Shown here in pieces: positions 55,283-62,777 of a stretch of 64,000 nucleotides of DNA. A program made the translations under genes and the position numbers. This DNA is from Psychromonas marina (GTDB lineage: Bacteria > Pseudomonadota > Gammaproteobacteria > Enterobacterales > Psychromonadaceae): assembly GCF_030161115.1 (NCBI RefSeq), contig NZ_BSPQ01000018.1, positions 36,653 through 100,652 on the forward strand, given 5' to 3'. The notes under the pieces are model-generated. The model did no database searches. It was not told where the DNA came from and worked only from the letters and a program-made list of their open reading frames with translations. Every line of letters starts with the position of its first letter. Within the stretch, counting starts at the first letter, position 1.

Positions 55283-55306
55283 AAAAAAGTAAAAAAGTAA
55301 AAAAGT
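55283..55306. repeat. Three tandem 8-bp units in the pilin leader
   Basis: AAAAAAGT repeats three times without a break (55283-55306) and a partial fourth follows (AAAAATT). On the pilin's strand this reads TTTTTTAC three times in the untranslated leader, just upstream of the ribosome binding site. The remainder of the 315-base gap to the next gene (55307-55586) is A/T-rich and shows no clear site. Confidence 0.6.
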
Positions 55307-55586
55307 AAAAATTATAACTTACCCACCTACAATACAACAACTCACAATCAACAATAAGTGGATGTAACAGGTACATTCATATACAGAACTCGTATTTTTA
55401 CGTTGTATATTGCAATCATGCATCACAAAAAGGCAACGATTACCCAACAAAAACAGTCACTCATTACTAACCCCTTCAATTTATTGGCGTAAATTCTGTC
55501 ATTCGCTAATATCTAAAGGTTAACGTTTCTGTTATTTATTTTTCAAGATAAGTAATCGCATCCGTCAAAAAATCGGAGCACACAAA

Positions 55587-56342
55587 ATGATGAAGTCTTT
55601 TTTACTACTATTGTTTATCTTTAGCATCTCCTTAACCGTCAAGGCAAATCAAACTATTCGCTTAACAACAGGAGAATGGTCGCCTTATCTCTCTGAAGAT
55701 TTAAAACATTATGGTTTTGTTTCACACATCGTAACGGAAGCGTTTGCCTTAGAAGGTATTAAAGTTGAATACATTTTTCGTCCTTGGAAAAGAGCTTATA
55801 AAGATGCACTCGTCGGAAAGTATCATGGGTCAATTGTATGGACTAAAAACCCTGAGCGTGAACAGTATTTCTATTACAGTGATCTCGTTGTGGCAGGGCA
55901 ATCTGTTTTTTTTCATTTAAAAAGTTTTTCATTTGACTGGCAAAACCCAGAAGATTTAGTCGGATTGAATATTGGTGGAACCTTAGGTTACAAATATAGT
56001 CTTTTAGAAGAATTGGAAGCACAGGGTAAGATAAACATTCATCGTGTAGCAACTGATGAACAAAGTTATGGCATGTTGTTACTTAAACGCATTGATATTT
56101 TTCAACAAGATTTAGATGCGGGCTATGAATGGCTTCAAGATAATTTAATGGAGCAAGATATTGCTCAATTCACTCACCACCCTAAACCCATAATAAACGA
56201 TAACTACCACCTTATATTGTCTAAAGAGGTCGATGATAATCAACATTTAATGACATTGTTTAACCGAGGCTTAAAACGCTTAAAAAAGAGCGGGAAATAT
56301 CAACAATATATTTCAGAGTCCCGTCAAGGACACTATAAATAA
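55587..56342 (+). CDS. Family 3 extracellular solute-binding protein
   Basis: 251 residues. Signal peptide FLLLLFIFSISLTVKA|NQ. Family 3 layout: IRLTTGEWSPYLSEDLKHYGFVSHIVTEAF at the start, FRPWKRAYKDALVGKYHGSIVWTKNPEREQYFYYSDLV in the middle (the GKYHGSIVW element), VGLNIGGTLGYKYSLLEELEA and YHLILSKEVDDNQHLMTLFNRGLKRLKKSGKY near the end. It binds a polar small molecule in the periplasm; without a permease nearby it may serve a signalling system or an importer elsewhere. Two ATG codons (55587, 55590) follow GGAG. Confidence 0.85.
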   Translation: MMKSFLLLLFIFSISLTVKANQTIRLTTGEWSPYLSEDLKHYGFVSHIVTEAFALEGIKVEYIFRPWKRAYKDALVGKYHGSIVWTKNPEREQYFYYSDLVVAGQSVFFHLKSFSFDWQNPEDLVGLNIGGTLGYKYSLLEELEAQGKINIHRVATDEQSYGMLLLKRIDIFQQDLDAGYEWLQDNLMEQDIAQFTHHPKPIINDNYHLILSKEVDDNQHLMTLFNRGLKRLKKSGKYQQYISESRQGHYK

Positions 56343-56472
56343 CTTTAACAAACACGAAGTTGGCTGGTATAGGTTAAGCGGCATACATTAAAAAAAACGC
56401 AGTTCAAACCAATAACACGCTATTATTTAATGACAGTCCAAGTGATTTTCCTCAGCACTTAATACGAGTATG

Positions 56473-56492
56473 AAAAGAGGTTAACCTCTTTT
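56473..56492. terminator. Perfect 20-bp palindrome at the end of a small gene
   Basis: AAAAGAGGTTAACCTCTTTT is self-complementary over all 20 bases. Its right half contains the stop codon of the small gene at 56481-56789. As a hairpin it would have almost no loop; it may still act as a terminator for both neighbours or as a protein-binding site. Confidence 0.35.
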
Positions 56493-56789
56493 CTCTATCG
56501 GATAAATATTACAAAACAGCTCTTTTTCGTACTGTAACTCCAATCGTTCACGCCATGGTTTCGCCGATCTAATAGGGATTAAGAAAAAGGTTCCTCGGCT
56601 GGTATCCGTAACAAATGCAATACCATGTTGCATCAACTCATAATGAATATCATGAATAAAACTTAATGTGAAACTCTGCCTTCCAGTGAGGTGATTAATA
56701 TCTTTTCGATTTAACGTCACACCATTATTTTCGTCTGCAAAGCGTTCTATTAACCACCCTGAAAATTCTTTTGCACTAACCATTGTCAT
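56481..56789 (-). CDS. Small protein of unknown function
   Basis: 102 residues, not recognised. It begins VSAKEFSGWLIERFADENNGVTLNRKDINHLTGRQSFTLSFIHDIHYELMQHG, which could form a winged-helix-like DNA-binding or plasmid-partition-like fold, and continues with AFVTDTSRGTFFLIPI. No cysteine cluster or membrane helix. AAGGA lies 8 bases before ATG 56789. It stands alone between a solute-binding protein gene (convergent) and the 646-base gap before the tandem-domain lipoprotein. Confidence 0.5.
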   Translation of the reverse strand: MTMVSAKEFSGWLIERFADENNGVTLNRKDINHLTGRQSFTLSFIHDIHYELMQHGIAFVTDTSRGTFFLIPIRSAKPWRERLELQYEKELFCNIYPIEKRG

Positions 56790-57435
56790 TTAAAATTCCT
56801 TATCGTAACCCAACAAGTAAATAGGTCATCATCAAAGTAAAGCAGACCTACAACGGGTAAAGCAGCACTTCTGAGCAAGTGTTAAAACACTTTCTTGATA
56901 ATATTGCTAGCTTATGTGGGGGCGTATAAGTCACTATTTCTTGATATATGAATCTCTTATGATTATTTAAAATAGTGAATAAGCTTGTATGACTCTAGTC
57001 AATAGCGCGCTAGTTCTCCAGTAAAATGCACAAAAAGGTAGATAAAAATATACCTGATTACCCACCATGCTCAGGCACAAAGTGATTTCAAATAAGGCAA
57101 TAAAAATATCTGTATGTGCATGCAACGCGTGGATACGCGGGATGCCCTTTCACCTTAGCAACATTAAAAGATGTTTATTTTTTCCCTTAACATAACTTAC
57201 TTTGAGGCAGTGTATTTTATTTAATTCCTTAAAAATCAGAACTAAAGAGTTGGCTTTATTGAAATTTTCTAATGTATGTGCGGCTTCACATAACAAGCAC
57301 AATGGGAAAAAAAGACAATAAACAAACCATATCTCATACTTATTTCGGTTGGAAATTATTCAATACTAGCGATTGTTAATTAAAAGTAACTAACAAGTAA
57401 TCAGCAAGTAACTAAACAATCACAAGAGGTTAATC
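56790..57435. other. Long 646-bp leader region before the tandem-domain lipoprotein
   Basis: The largest gap in the window. At 57118-57145 a GC-rich hairpin stands out in A/T-rich surroundings: GCAT/ATGC with CGCGT/ACGCG inside. Near 57384-57416 three 11-bp repeats follow. The region from about 57150 on has runs of A and T and a likely promoter, but its boxes are not certain. I found no small ORF with a ribosome binding site and no riboswitch core. A long untranslated leader or a small RNA gene around 57050-57200 would fit. Confidence 0.4.
57384..57416. promoter_or_regulatory. Three 11-bp direct repeats just upstream of the lipoprotein gene
   Basis: AAGTAACTAAC, AAGTAATCAGC and AAGTAACTAAA follow one another at 57384, 57395 and 57406, one helical turn apart. 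The array ends 19 bases before the ATG. The ribosome binding site AAGAGG comes right after. They could be operator half-sites overlapping the promoter or leader; the base pattern is unlike that of the 22-bp array at 45512. Confidence 0.5.
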
Positions 57436-58773
57436 ATGAATAGCATTGAAAAAACACTACTACTTCTCGGTACAACCGCAGTATTAACTGGCTGCCTTAG
57501 CGGCGAATACCCAGATGATAAAGTACCTACTCCAGAAATACCAGGTCCAGAAGTGCCAGGTCCAGAAGTACCAGGCGCTAAAATCACCCTTGATTTTGAA
57601 GGCGATACAGGCAGTTATACATTAGTCGGTGACGCTGGTGGTTCAGCAACGGTAGAACAAGGCCCACTCGATGCTGAAAACGAAGCACTAAAAGTATTTG
57701 TTACTGCAGGATACGCTGCCGGTGTAGCAATGCCAATCACCATTCCTGAAGGCAAAACATTAGCTGATTATATCGAAATGTCATTTAAGGTTTATTATAC
57801 TGCCGAAGGCGATGCTGATATTGATAACAAAAGAATCCAGATACTCGCTTCTTCAGGCGATTTAGCCGACTCAGTAACGCTTATTCAATATGATGGTACT
57901 TGGGCTGCAGATGCAACAGAAGGCCATTTAGGTGTCATGGACAATGCTAAAGCAGATAAAATGGCATCAACCGCTTTCCAGACTTATACCTTCGATTTAA
58001 CCGATGGTAATGTGGCTGATTTAGTAGAAGGCAGTGGTAGTACATTAGCCGCAGCAGCAAAAGCGTTAGCAGGTGATATTAATCTTATTGTTGGTTTCCC
58101 GCACTCAGCTTCTACTTATTATATCGACGACGTTGAATTAGTCGCAGCAGCGTCTGATGAAGAAACTACTACTCCTGATGAAGAACCTACTACTCCTGAT
58201 ACAGATGTTTCTATTGTTGTGGATTTTGAAGGTGATACTACTACAGCTTCATTAGTAGGCGAAGGTTCGGTGGCGTTAGCTGCAGATCCAACCGATTCGA
58301 CAAAAAAATCATTAAAAGCAACTGTGACATCAGGATATGGTGACGGCGTAACAATACCTGTAACTATTCCAACAGGAAAAACATTAGCTGATTATTCAGC
58401 AGTTACCTTTGATGTATTTTATACTGCGGAAGGCGATGCTGATATCGATAACAAAAGATTACAGTTATATGCTCACGCTGATACACCTACTGCAATAACA
58501 ATGATTCCATGGGATGGAACATGGGCTGCTGATTCAACAAATGAACATTTAGGCGCAATGGATAATGCAAAAGCGGATAAGACTGCATCAACAGATTTTC
58601 AGACTTATACGTTCAATTTAGGTGATGGAATGGTCTCTGACTTAGCCGAGAACACTGCTACATTAGCAGCGGAAACCAAAGCGTTAACAGGTGATATTAA
58701 TCTTGTGGTGGCTTTCCCACATAGCGGATCTGTTTATTATATCGACAACGTAACATTAGTCATCGCTGAATAA
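57436..58773 (+). CDS. Surface lipoprotein with two copies of a carbohydrate-binding-like domain
   Basis: 445 residues. Lipobox LTGC (Cys20). Then a Pro/Gly/Glu-rich linker with a triple PGPEVPG-like repeat (31-47), domain A (50-238), a Thr/Pro/Glu linker (TTTPDEEPTTPDTD) and domain B (about 260-445). The domains repeat the same landmarks: DFEGD at the start, GKTLADY, YTAEGDADIDNKR, DGTWAAD, MDNAKADK, FQTYTF, GDIN and YYIDxV at the end. The last element recalls CBM4/9/22-like jelly-roll domains. There is no catalytic domain. A glycan-binding role on the cell surface is inferred. It ends with a strong terminator, so it is monocistronic. Confidence 0.72.
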   Translation: MNSIEKTLLLLGTTAVLTGCLSGEYPDDKVPTPEIPGPEVPGPEVPGAKITLDFEGDTGSYTLVGDAGGSATVEQGPLDAENEALKVFVTAGYAAGVAMPITIPEGKTLADYIEMSFKVYYTAEGDADIDNKRIQILASSGDLADSVTLIQYDGTWAADATEGHLGVMDNAKADKMASTAFQTYTFDLTDGNVADLVEGSGSTLAAAAKALAGDINLIVGFPHSASTYYIDDVELVAAASDEETTTPDEEPTTPDTDVSIVVDFEGDTTTASLVGEGSVALAADPTDSTKKSLKATVTSGYGDGVTIPVTIPTGKTLADYSAVTFDVFYTAEGDADIDNKRLQLYAHADTPTAITMIPWDGTWAADSTNEHLGAMDNAKADKTASTDFQTYTFNLGDGMVSDLAENTATLAAETKALTGDINLVVAFPHSGSVYYIDNVTLVIAE

Positions 58774-58802
58774 ACAAGTTAGTTAATCATTGGAATTAAG
58801 TT

Positions 58803-58835
58803 AAAAGCCACCTTTCTTAGCAGGTGGCTTTTTTT
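58803..58835 (+). terminator. Intrinsic terminator of the tandem-domain lipoprotein gene
   Basis: AAAAGCCACCT (58803-58813) pairs with AGGTGGCTTTT (58822-58832), an 11-bp stem with an 8-base loop, followed by TTT and G. A canonical terminator, 30 bases after the stop. Confidence 0.85.
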
Positions 58836-58966
58836 GTTTCTAGAATGCCACCATAATCTTACTCCACAGCAAAACTATCAGCATATTTAGCCTGAGTACC
58901 TCTATTACTTTACACCCGAGAGGGTCATAGACATAAGCGCTATCGTGGTCGAATTTTTAATGCTGA

Positions 58967-59461
58967 TTAGGTATTAACTTTAAGCCCATTCTTTAATTCT
59001 GCTTTATCAGGTACCTCAAACCTTGGTTCCATAAAATCAAACATCATATCTGTCACTTCAAAAGCGTAAACAGTAGGATCTTTTTCTGCATTGCGTTTAT
59101 CGACCCTCAGCTTTCTAATGTTTTTTTCTGCATTCAAATAATGTACTTCAGGGGTAATGCCTAACTCTCTGGCGCGATCAGTAAAGATATCTCTTTGTGC
59201 TTTAGTGGTAAAACCAAGATCTAATATGACGTTTCCATCAATCGCTAAAATTTGCTCGCTAACCTGCCAAATTTGATCGGAGCAGCGGTTAACTCTTTCC
59301 ATCATCCATGTAAAATCGAGTGTTTCCATATCCTGTGCAAACAGCGTTTGCATCCACGGATCAATAGAAAACTTAATCGCAGCGAGTTCATTAGCGAGTG
59401 ATAATGAATAAGTGGTTTTACCTACCCCAGTAGGACCACAAACTAAAATTAATCTTGCCAT
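58967..59461 (-). CDS. P-loop ATPase/kinase of the AAA_33 type
   Basis: 164 residues. Walker A GPTGVGKTT (9-17) right at the N-terminus; LDLGFTTKAQRDIF and VHYLNAEKNIRKLRVDKRN with the arginines expected in the lid of small-molecule kinases; Asp33 in FSIDPWM may be catalytic. Zeta-toxin, chloramphenicol phosphotransferase and tRNA ligase kinase-like proteins share this layout; the substrate cannot be named. It is the leftmost gene of the run on the minus strand and may or may not be a cassette: the site upstream of it is weak. Confidence 0.7.
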   Translation of the reverse strand: MARLILVCGPTGVGKTTYSLSLANELAAIKFSIDPWMQTLFAQDMETLDFTWMMERVNRCSDQIWQVSEQILAIDGNVILDLGFTTKAQRDIFTDRARELGITPEVHYLNAEKNIRKLRVDKRNAEKDPTVYAFEVTDMMFDFMEPRFEVPDKAELKNGLKVNT

Positions 59462-59479
59462 ATTGATAACCTTTGGATG

Positions 59480-59557
59480 ATGTAACGCTTTAATAAATTA
59501 ACTATTGTGGTGATTTTTGTAAAGGAAAATGTAGCTGCTTAGTTGCTCTGCTTGGAA
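59480..59557 (-). repeat. Possible eroded attC site
   Basis: Between the O-acetyltransferase stop and the kinase start. The minus strand contains GCAACTAAGCAGCTACATTTTCC, here given in two parts for resemblance to the better sites (GCAACTAA-CAG and GCTACATTTT), and ends AAAGCGTTACATC, with GTTACAT in the place of the right core (59480-59486). The two arms no longer pair well. Confidence 0.3.
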
Positions 59558-60154
59558 CTATTCAAAACGACGGTTTTTAAAGTAAAATGCTTTGTCGTGA
59601 TCATTAATAGGCCTAAGTACTCGGCATGGGTTTCCTAGCGCAACAACATTAGCGGGGATATCTTTCGTCACGATGCTGCCAGCACCAATCACACTGTTTT
59701 CACCAATACATACACCGGGCAAAACCACGCTACTTGCGCCTATCCAAACATTTGCTCCAATCGTTATTGGAATATTAAACTGCGTCGCCTGCTGACGAAT
59801 CTCTGGGTCTATCGGGTGCCCTGCTGTGGCTAACGTAACATTAGGGCCTAGCATGACGTTATCACCAATGTATATGTGAGTATCATCAACCAAGGTCAGG
59901 TTGAAGTTTGCATAAACATTATTACCTAAGTGAGTATGGATACCCCAATTCGCCTGTAACGGCGGCTCTATATAGCAGTTCTCACCAACCTCAGCAAAAA
60001 TTTTACCCATGAGCTCTTGACGTTTGCCCTCTTCTCGCGGCCTCGTGTGGTTAAAGTCGTATAGGTTTTCCAGACATTGAGTTTGTTCTGCAACCAGATT
60101 TTCATCATCGTAACAGTAGACTTTTTGGCTGTGCATTTTCGATTTTATATCCAT
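59558..60154 (-). CDS. Sugar O-acetyltransferase, LacA/Maa family
   Basis: 198 residues from ATG 60154 with AGCAGG upstream. The N-terminal part (YDFNHTRPREEGKRQELMGKIF) is the Maa helical domain; hexapeptide repeats follow (IGDNVMLGPNVTLATAGHPI, IGANVWIGASSVVLPGVCIGENSVIGAGSIVTKDI) with the catalytic His in TAGHPI. It transfers acetyl from acetyl-CoA to maltose, galactosides or related sugars as a trimer. It lies in the integron run; cassettes often carry such enzymes. Confidence 0.9.
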   Translation of the reverse strand: MDIKSKMHSQKVYCYDDENLVAEQTQCLENLYDFNHTRPREEGKRQELMGKIFAEVGENCYIEPPLQANWGIHTHLGNNVYANFNLTLVDDTHIYIGDNVMLGPNVTLATAGHPIDPEIRQQATQFNIPITIGANVWIGASSVVLPGVCIGENSVIGAGSIVTKDIPANVVALGNPCRVLRPINDHDKAFYFKNRRFE

Positions 60155-60210
60155 GTTCACCTGCTGTTTAAAAAATACTAAATTACTACCTGCTGCTCAG
60201 ACTCGTACAG

Positions 60211-60228
60211 TTGAACGTTTTATTAGGT
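60211..60228 (-). repeat. Left half of an attC site (R'' and L'')
   Basis: On the minus strand, directly after the VOC gene stop, ACCTAAT (60222-60228) matches the RYYYAAC pattern at six of seven positions and CGTTCAA (60211-60217) stands at the L'' position. The matching right half with GTTRRRY is not found before the O-acetyltransferase gene, so the site is probably broken. Confidence 0.45.
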
Positions 60229-60230
60229 GC

Positions 60231-60638
60231 CTAATTATCACAACAGAACCTGAACAGATAACCATCGGGATCTTGCACAATAAATTGTTTCTGGACGGCA
60301 ACTTCATCAGCACATTGATATTCTTTTGTTTCCATTTCAAGGTAAATGGAATCTGGCACGGCTGCTTTTACGCGAGCATACAAAGCATCTATTTCATTCA
60401 CGTCCCATTGAAAGTTAACCCCTCTACCAAATGGTTTTTCCATTTTATCCGTTAACCAGCGACGCCCCATTCCATTGATACCCTCAGCCATAATATCAAC
60501 ACCATCAAGCGTAAAATAAGCAAATTGGTCTTCCACTCTTTCATATTTAATTTTAAAACCAAATACTTCAACGTAGAATTTTTTAGTTACCTCAATATCT
60601 GCACAATAAAGCTCAGGTACTAATTTAAGATTGGACAT
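60231..60638 (-). CDS. VOC-family protein (glyoxalase/bleomycin-resistance fold)
   Basis: 135 residues. Two beta-alpha-beta-beta-beta units: NLKLVPELYCADIEVTKKFYVEVFGFKIKYE and VNFQWDVNEIDALYARVKAAV, ending QKQFIVQDPDGYLFRFC. Metal ligands of glyoxalase I are not complete, so it is more like the bleomycin-resistance or fosfomycin-type binders. AAAGGGG lies before ATG 60638. Integron cassette. Confidence 0.87.
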   Translation of the reverse strand: MSNLKLVPELYCADIEVTKKFYVEVFGFKIKYERVEDQFAYFTLDGVDIMAEGINGMGRRWLTDKMEKPFGRGVNFQWDVNEIDALYARVKAAVPDSIYLEMETKEYQCADEVAVQKQFIVQDPDGYLFRFCCDN

Positions 60639-60659
60639 ACGACCCCTTTACAATTGGCT

Positions 60660-60739
60660 GTTCAACGCCGTAATAAGCGAACAAAAATGGTTGGTTATAA
60701 TCACGAATCGATAACCAACTGTTTTTATTGTGATTAAAC
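60660..60739 (-). repeat. attC site downstream of the HchA-like gene
   Basis: On the minus strand it starts GTTTAAT (60733-60739) after the stop codon, contains AAAACAG, has a 9-bp inner stem (GTTGGTTAT with ATAACCAAC), and ends with GTTGAAC (60660-60666), a perfect GTTRRRY core. About 80 bp, in the normal range. Confidence 0.72.
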
Positions 60740-60745
60740 CTGTTG

Positions 60746-61597
60746 TTATATACGTGCTGAAATTAGCGTCTCTGCGGCCAATTTGCCAAGTGCATCAGCG
60801 GCTAATGGGCTTGCGCCTGTAATTAGCAAACGGTCTCGACACACTGTTTTGTCAGCCTTATTATTCGCTAAGTTCACGCCCAGCTCTTTCAGTTTTTCAC
60901 TTAGCCCCCACGGCATTTTACCTGGAAGATAGCCAATAAGTGGAGATTGTGCATCGACAGAATCAGGGAACACGGCCATTTTATAGCCCTGATATAAGAA
61001 GTCATTACCCTTGATAAGCGTAGATAAAAAGGCAGCTGGACCATGACAAATTGAAATAATAAATACACCATTGTCATGTGCCCAATTCAAGACAGCCCCT
61101 ACGACATCATCTTCAGGCAGTCCGAGCATTGCTCCATGGCCTCCGGGAATAAACACCGCGGCATAGTCTTCAACATTCAATCCGTCTGCTAGTAATGCCT
61201 TCAGACTCATCGGCTTTTCAAAACGGTCTTTGTACTGCGTATAAATGTTATTAACATGCTCGTCTTGTTTAGGGAACGCCCACATTTCTATTACAGCAGG
61301 CTTGCCATTCGGGGTCGAAATATCAAACTCATAGCCCGCCTCTTTGAGGTGTAACATTGGGACTAAGGTTTCTACTGGCTGGTTGCCAGTAGAGAACAAC
61401 TTCCCATTTTGCATTTTCATATTCTTTTGCTCAGTAGCTAAAACCAAAATCTTCCGCTTTGAGCCTTCAATAGCGTTATATGGGATTTTTTTGTAATCAG
61501 TCTTATCGGAAGTTGCAAGTTTCAAAGCAACCTTAGAAGGAGAGTATGAACCGTCCGACTCTAACTTTGGCGCTAAGCCTAGTAGTTTTTTTAACAT
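60746..61597 (-). CDS. hchA: Hsp31/HchA-type DJ-1 family protein (glyoxalase III / protein deglycase)
   Basis: 283 residues, the exact length of E. coli Hsp31. The nucleophile is Cys184 in ISICHGPAAF, with His185 next to it and Glu104 in AVIEMWAFP near it, as in Hsp31. N-terminal SPSKVALKLATS also fits the longer Hsp31 branch. Members detoxify methylglyoxal without glutathione and act as a chaperone; deglycase activity is debated. In the cassette run it stands next to a VOC protein, which is suggestive of reactive aldehyde defence, but the two are separate cassettes. Confidence 0.9.
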   Translation of the reverse strand: MLKKLLGLAPKLESDGSYSPSKVALKLATSDKTDYKKIPYNAIEGSKRKILVLATEQKNMKMQNGKLFSTGNQPVETLVPMLHLKEAGYEFDISTPNGKPAVIEMWAFPKQDEHVNNIYTQYKDRFEKPMSLKALLADGLNVEDYAAVFIPGGHGAMLGLPEDDVVGAVLNWAHDNGVFIISICHGPAAFLSTLIKGNDFLYQGYKMAVFPDSVDAQSPLIGYLPGKMPWGLSEKLKELGVNLANNKADKTVCRDRLLITGASPLAADALGKLAAETLISARI

Positions 61598-61643
61598 ATA
61601 TCACTTCCTTTAAATATGTTGAGAACAAGATATTAGACCAAAG

Positions 61644-61670
61644 TACCAACGCCTTGTATAAGTCGGTTTA
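61644..61670 (-). repeat. Short attC remnant downstream of the deaminase gene
   Basis: Minus strand: TTATACAAGGCGTTGGTAC after the stop, with GTTGGTA (61644-61650) as right core, matching GTTRRRY except for its last base. Only about 27 bases lie between the stop codon and the core, so the left part is gone or very short. Confidence 0.45.
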
Positions 61671-62096
61671 CGAGTGACCTAAATACAGGTTTATAAATTC
61701 ATTAACTTCTTTAGCACCAATACCCACCTCAACTTGTAAACCATTATCTCTTAGAATTTCAATCCCTTTCCCGTTGTTCCTACGGTCTGGATCTAGCGTT
61801 GCCACAATGACTTTATTGATATTTGTATCTGCAATCATCTTCGCACATGATGGGGTTCTTCCTTCAAAAGAACATGGTTCAAGAGTTACATAAGCCGTAA
61901 CATTATCTAACAAACCAGAATAATTTTTTATAGCTTCCAATTCAGCGTGGTTACCGCCAATTGACTGCGTAAACCCTTCTGAAATAACCCTACCATCTTT
62001 TACTAAAACACACCCAACCGGAGGGTTAGGAATACATTTGGGTAATGCTTTCTTTGATATTTCAAGTGCTTGAAGCATGAATTTAATATCCGACAT
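61668..62096 (-). CDS. RibD-type pyrimidine deaminase domain, stand-alone
   Basis: 142 residues from ATG 62096, with GGGAG 8 bases upstream. Zinc motif HAE (50-52) with Glu52, and PCSFEGRTPSC with Cys75 and Cys84; NPPVGCVLVKDGRVISEG and DPDRRNNGKGIEIL are specific to the RibD deaminase branch rather than to cytidine deaminases. The reductase half of RibD is absent, so alone it would make the deaminated intermediate of riboflavin synthesis or act on another pyrimidine. Integron cassette: the start overlaps the right end of the upstream attC site. Confidence 0.85.
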   Translation of the reverse strand: MSDIKFMLQALEISKKALPKCIPNPPVGCVLVKDGRVISEGFTQSIGGNHAELEAIKNYSGLLDNVTAYVTLEPCSFEGRTPSCAKMIADTNINKVIVATLDPDRRNNGKGIEILRDNGLQVEVGIGAKEVNEFINLYLGHS

Positions 62097-62167
62097 TAAC
62101 AACACTCCCAAGGGTTATAATGTGTAGCAAAACGAAACATGACCCGCTGTTTTAGCTGCCTTTAAAT
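62094..62167 (-). repeat. attC site downstream of the 172-aa membrane protein gene
   Basis: Minus strand: ATTTAAA (62161-62167) in the stop codon region, GCTAAAACAG, GTTTCGTTTTGCTACACATT, TAACCC, then CTTGGGAGTG and GTTAATG at the end. It aligns with the two sites to the right, but its final core is diverged. About 74 bp. Confidence 0.6.
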
Positions 62168-62667
62168 GCCTTTTTATATTTCAAGATCAGGTGGCTAATT
62201 AGGGAAGTTAAAATACAAAGAGCGAAGAAAATAAAATCTTGAGTTTCAAAATTAACATTACCTTTCCTTAAATTTACAATATCTTTGTATGACACAACCT
62301 TTAGTCCATTTTTTTCTATTTGATAAAAATTGATACTAAAATCAAAATTCTTATGCATCCATATAGTAACTTGATCCCCAACTAATAATTTTTTTGTTAA
62401 ACCACTAGTGATTTCATTTTTTCCTAAGCAAGTTGTATACCTGTCACTTTTGCTAGATCTCATCACAGATAGTGAATAACAATTTTTTTTCTGGTTATTG
62501 ATATGTTCAATGTGTAGAACATTACCAGTGAACTTTTCTAGACTTTCAAACTCTGGTAATGGAATCCAATGAGAGTATCCCAAAAAAATTGCAACAAAAG
62601 CAGGAAAAGCTAACCCAGCTGCCCTAAGTCTTTTCAATAGCTCAAATTTAGATGTTTCATTCGACAT
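62152..62667 (-). CDS. Two-helix membrane protein of unknown function (cassette gene)
   Basis: 171 residues from ATG 62667 with AAAGG upstream. Helix 1 about residues 17-33 (GLAFPAFVAIFLGYSHW); helix 2 near the C-terminus (FIFFALCILTSLISHLIL), followed by basic KYKKAFKG. Between them lies a soluble region, probably beta-rich: VLHIEHINNQKKNCYSLSV, DQVTIWMHKNF. The layout resembles DUF3592-like proteins but I cannot assign it. Base composition is more A/T-rich than the neighbours, as usual for cassettes. Confidence 0.6.
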   Translation of the reverse strand: MSNETSKFELLKRLRAAGLAFPAFVAIFLGYSHWIPLPEFESLEKFTGNVLHIEHINNQKKNCYSLSVMRSSKSDRYTTCLGKNEITSGLTKKLLVGDQVTIWMHKNFDFSINFYQIEKNGLKVVSYKDIVNLRKGNVNFETQDFIFFALCILTSLISHLILKYKKAFKGS

Positions 62668-62703
62668 CACTTTGCCTTTTTTAGCTTAGACTTCGTTTTA
62701 AAA

Positions 62704-62770
62704 TACCAGCGCCGCATTAAGCGGGTTAAAATGTAGCGAAACGTAACCCACTGTTTTAGTTGCGTTTAAG
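62704..62770 (-). repeat. attC site downstream of the 92-aa gene
   Basis: Minus strand: GCTTAAA (62764-62770), CGCAACTAAAACAG, GTGGGTTACG pairing with the later TAACCCGC, TTCGCTACA loop, GCTTAATGCGGCG and final GCTGGTA (62704-62710), where one base of the GTTRRRY core is changed. The arms pair well. 67 bp. Confidence 0.72.
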
Positions 62771-62777
62771 CAACTTA

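Noticed and set aside
57118..57145. Possible c-di-GMP riboswitch
   Set aside because: The core bases of the GEMM class (such as GGGACGCAAAGCC-like segments) are absent; only a simple hairpin is seen.
58836..58966. Possible last attC site after the kinase gene
   Set aside because: ACCTAAT and GCGCTTATG recall the core ends, but there is no inverted repeat between them and the lipoprotein terminator lies close by.
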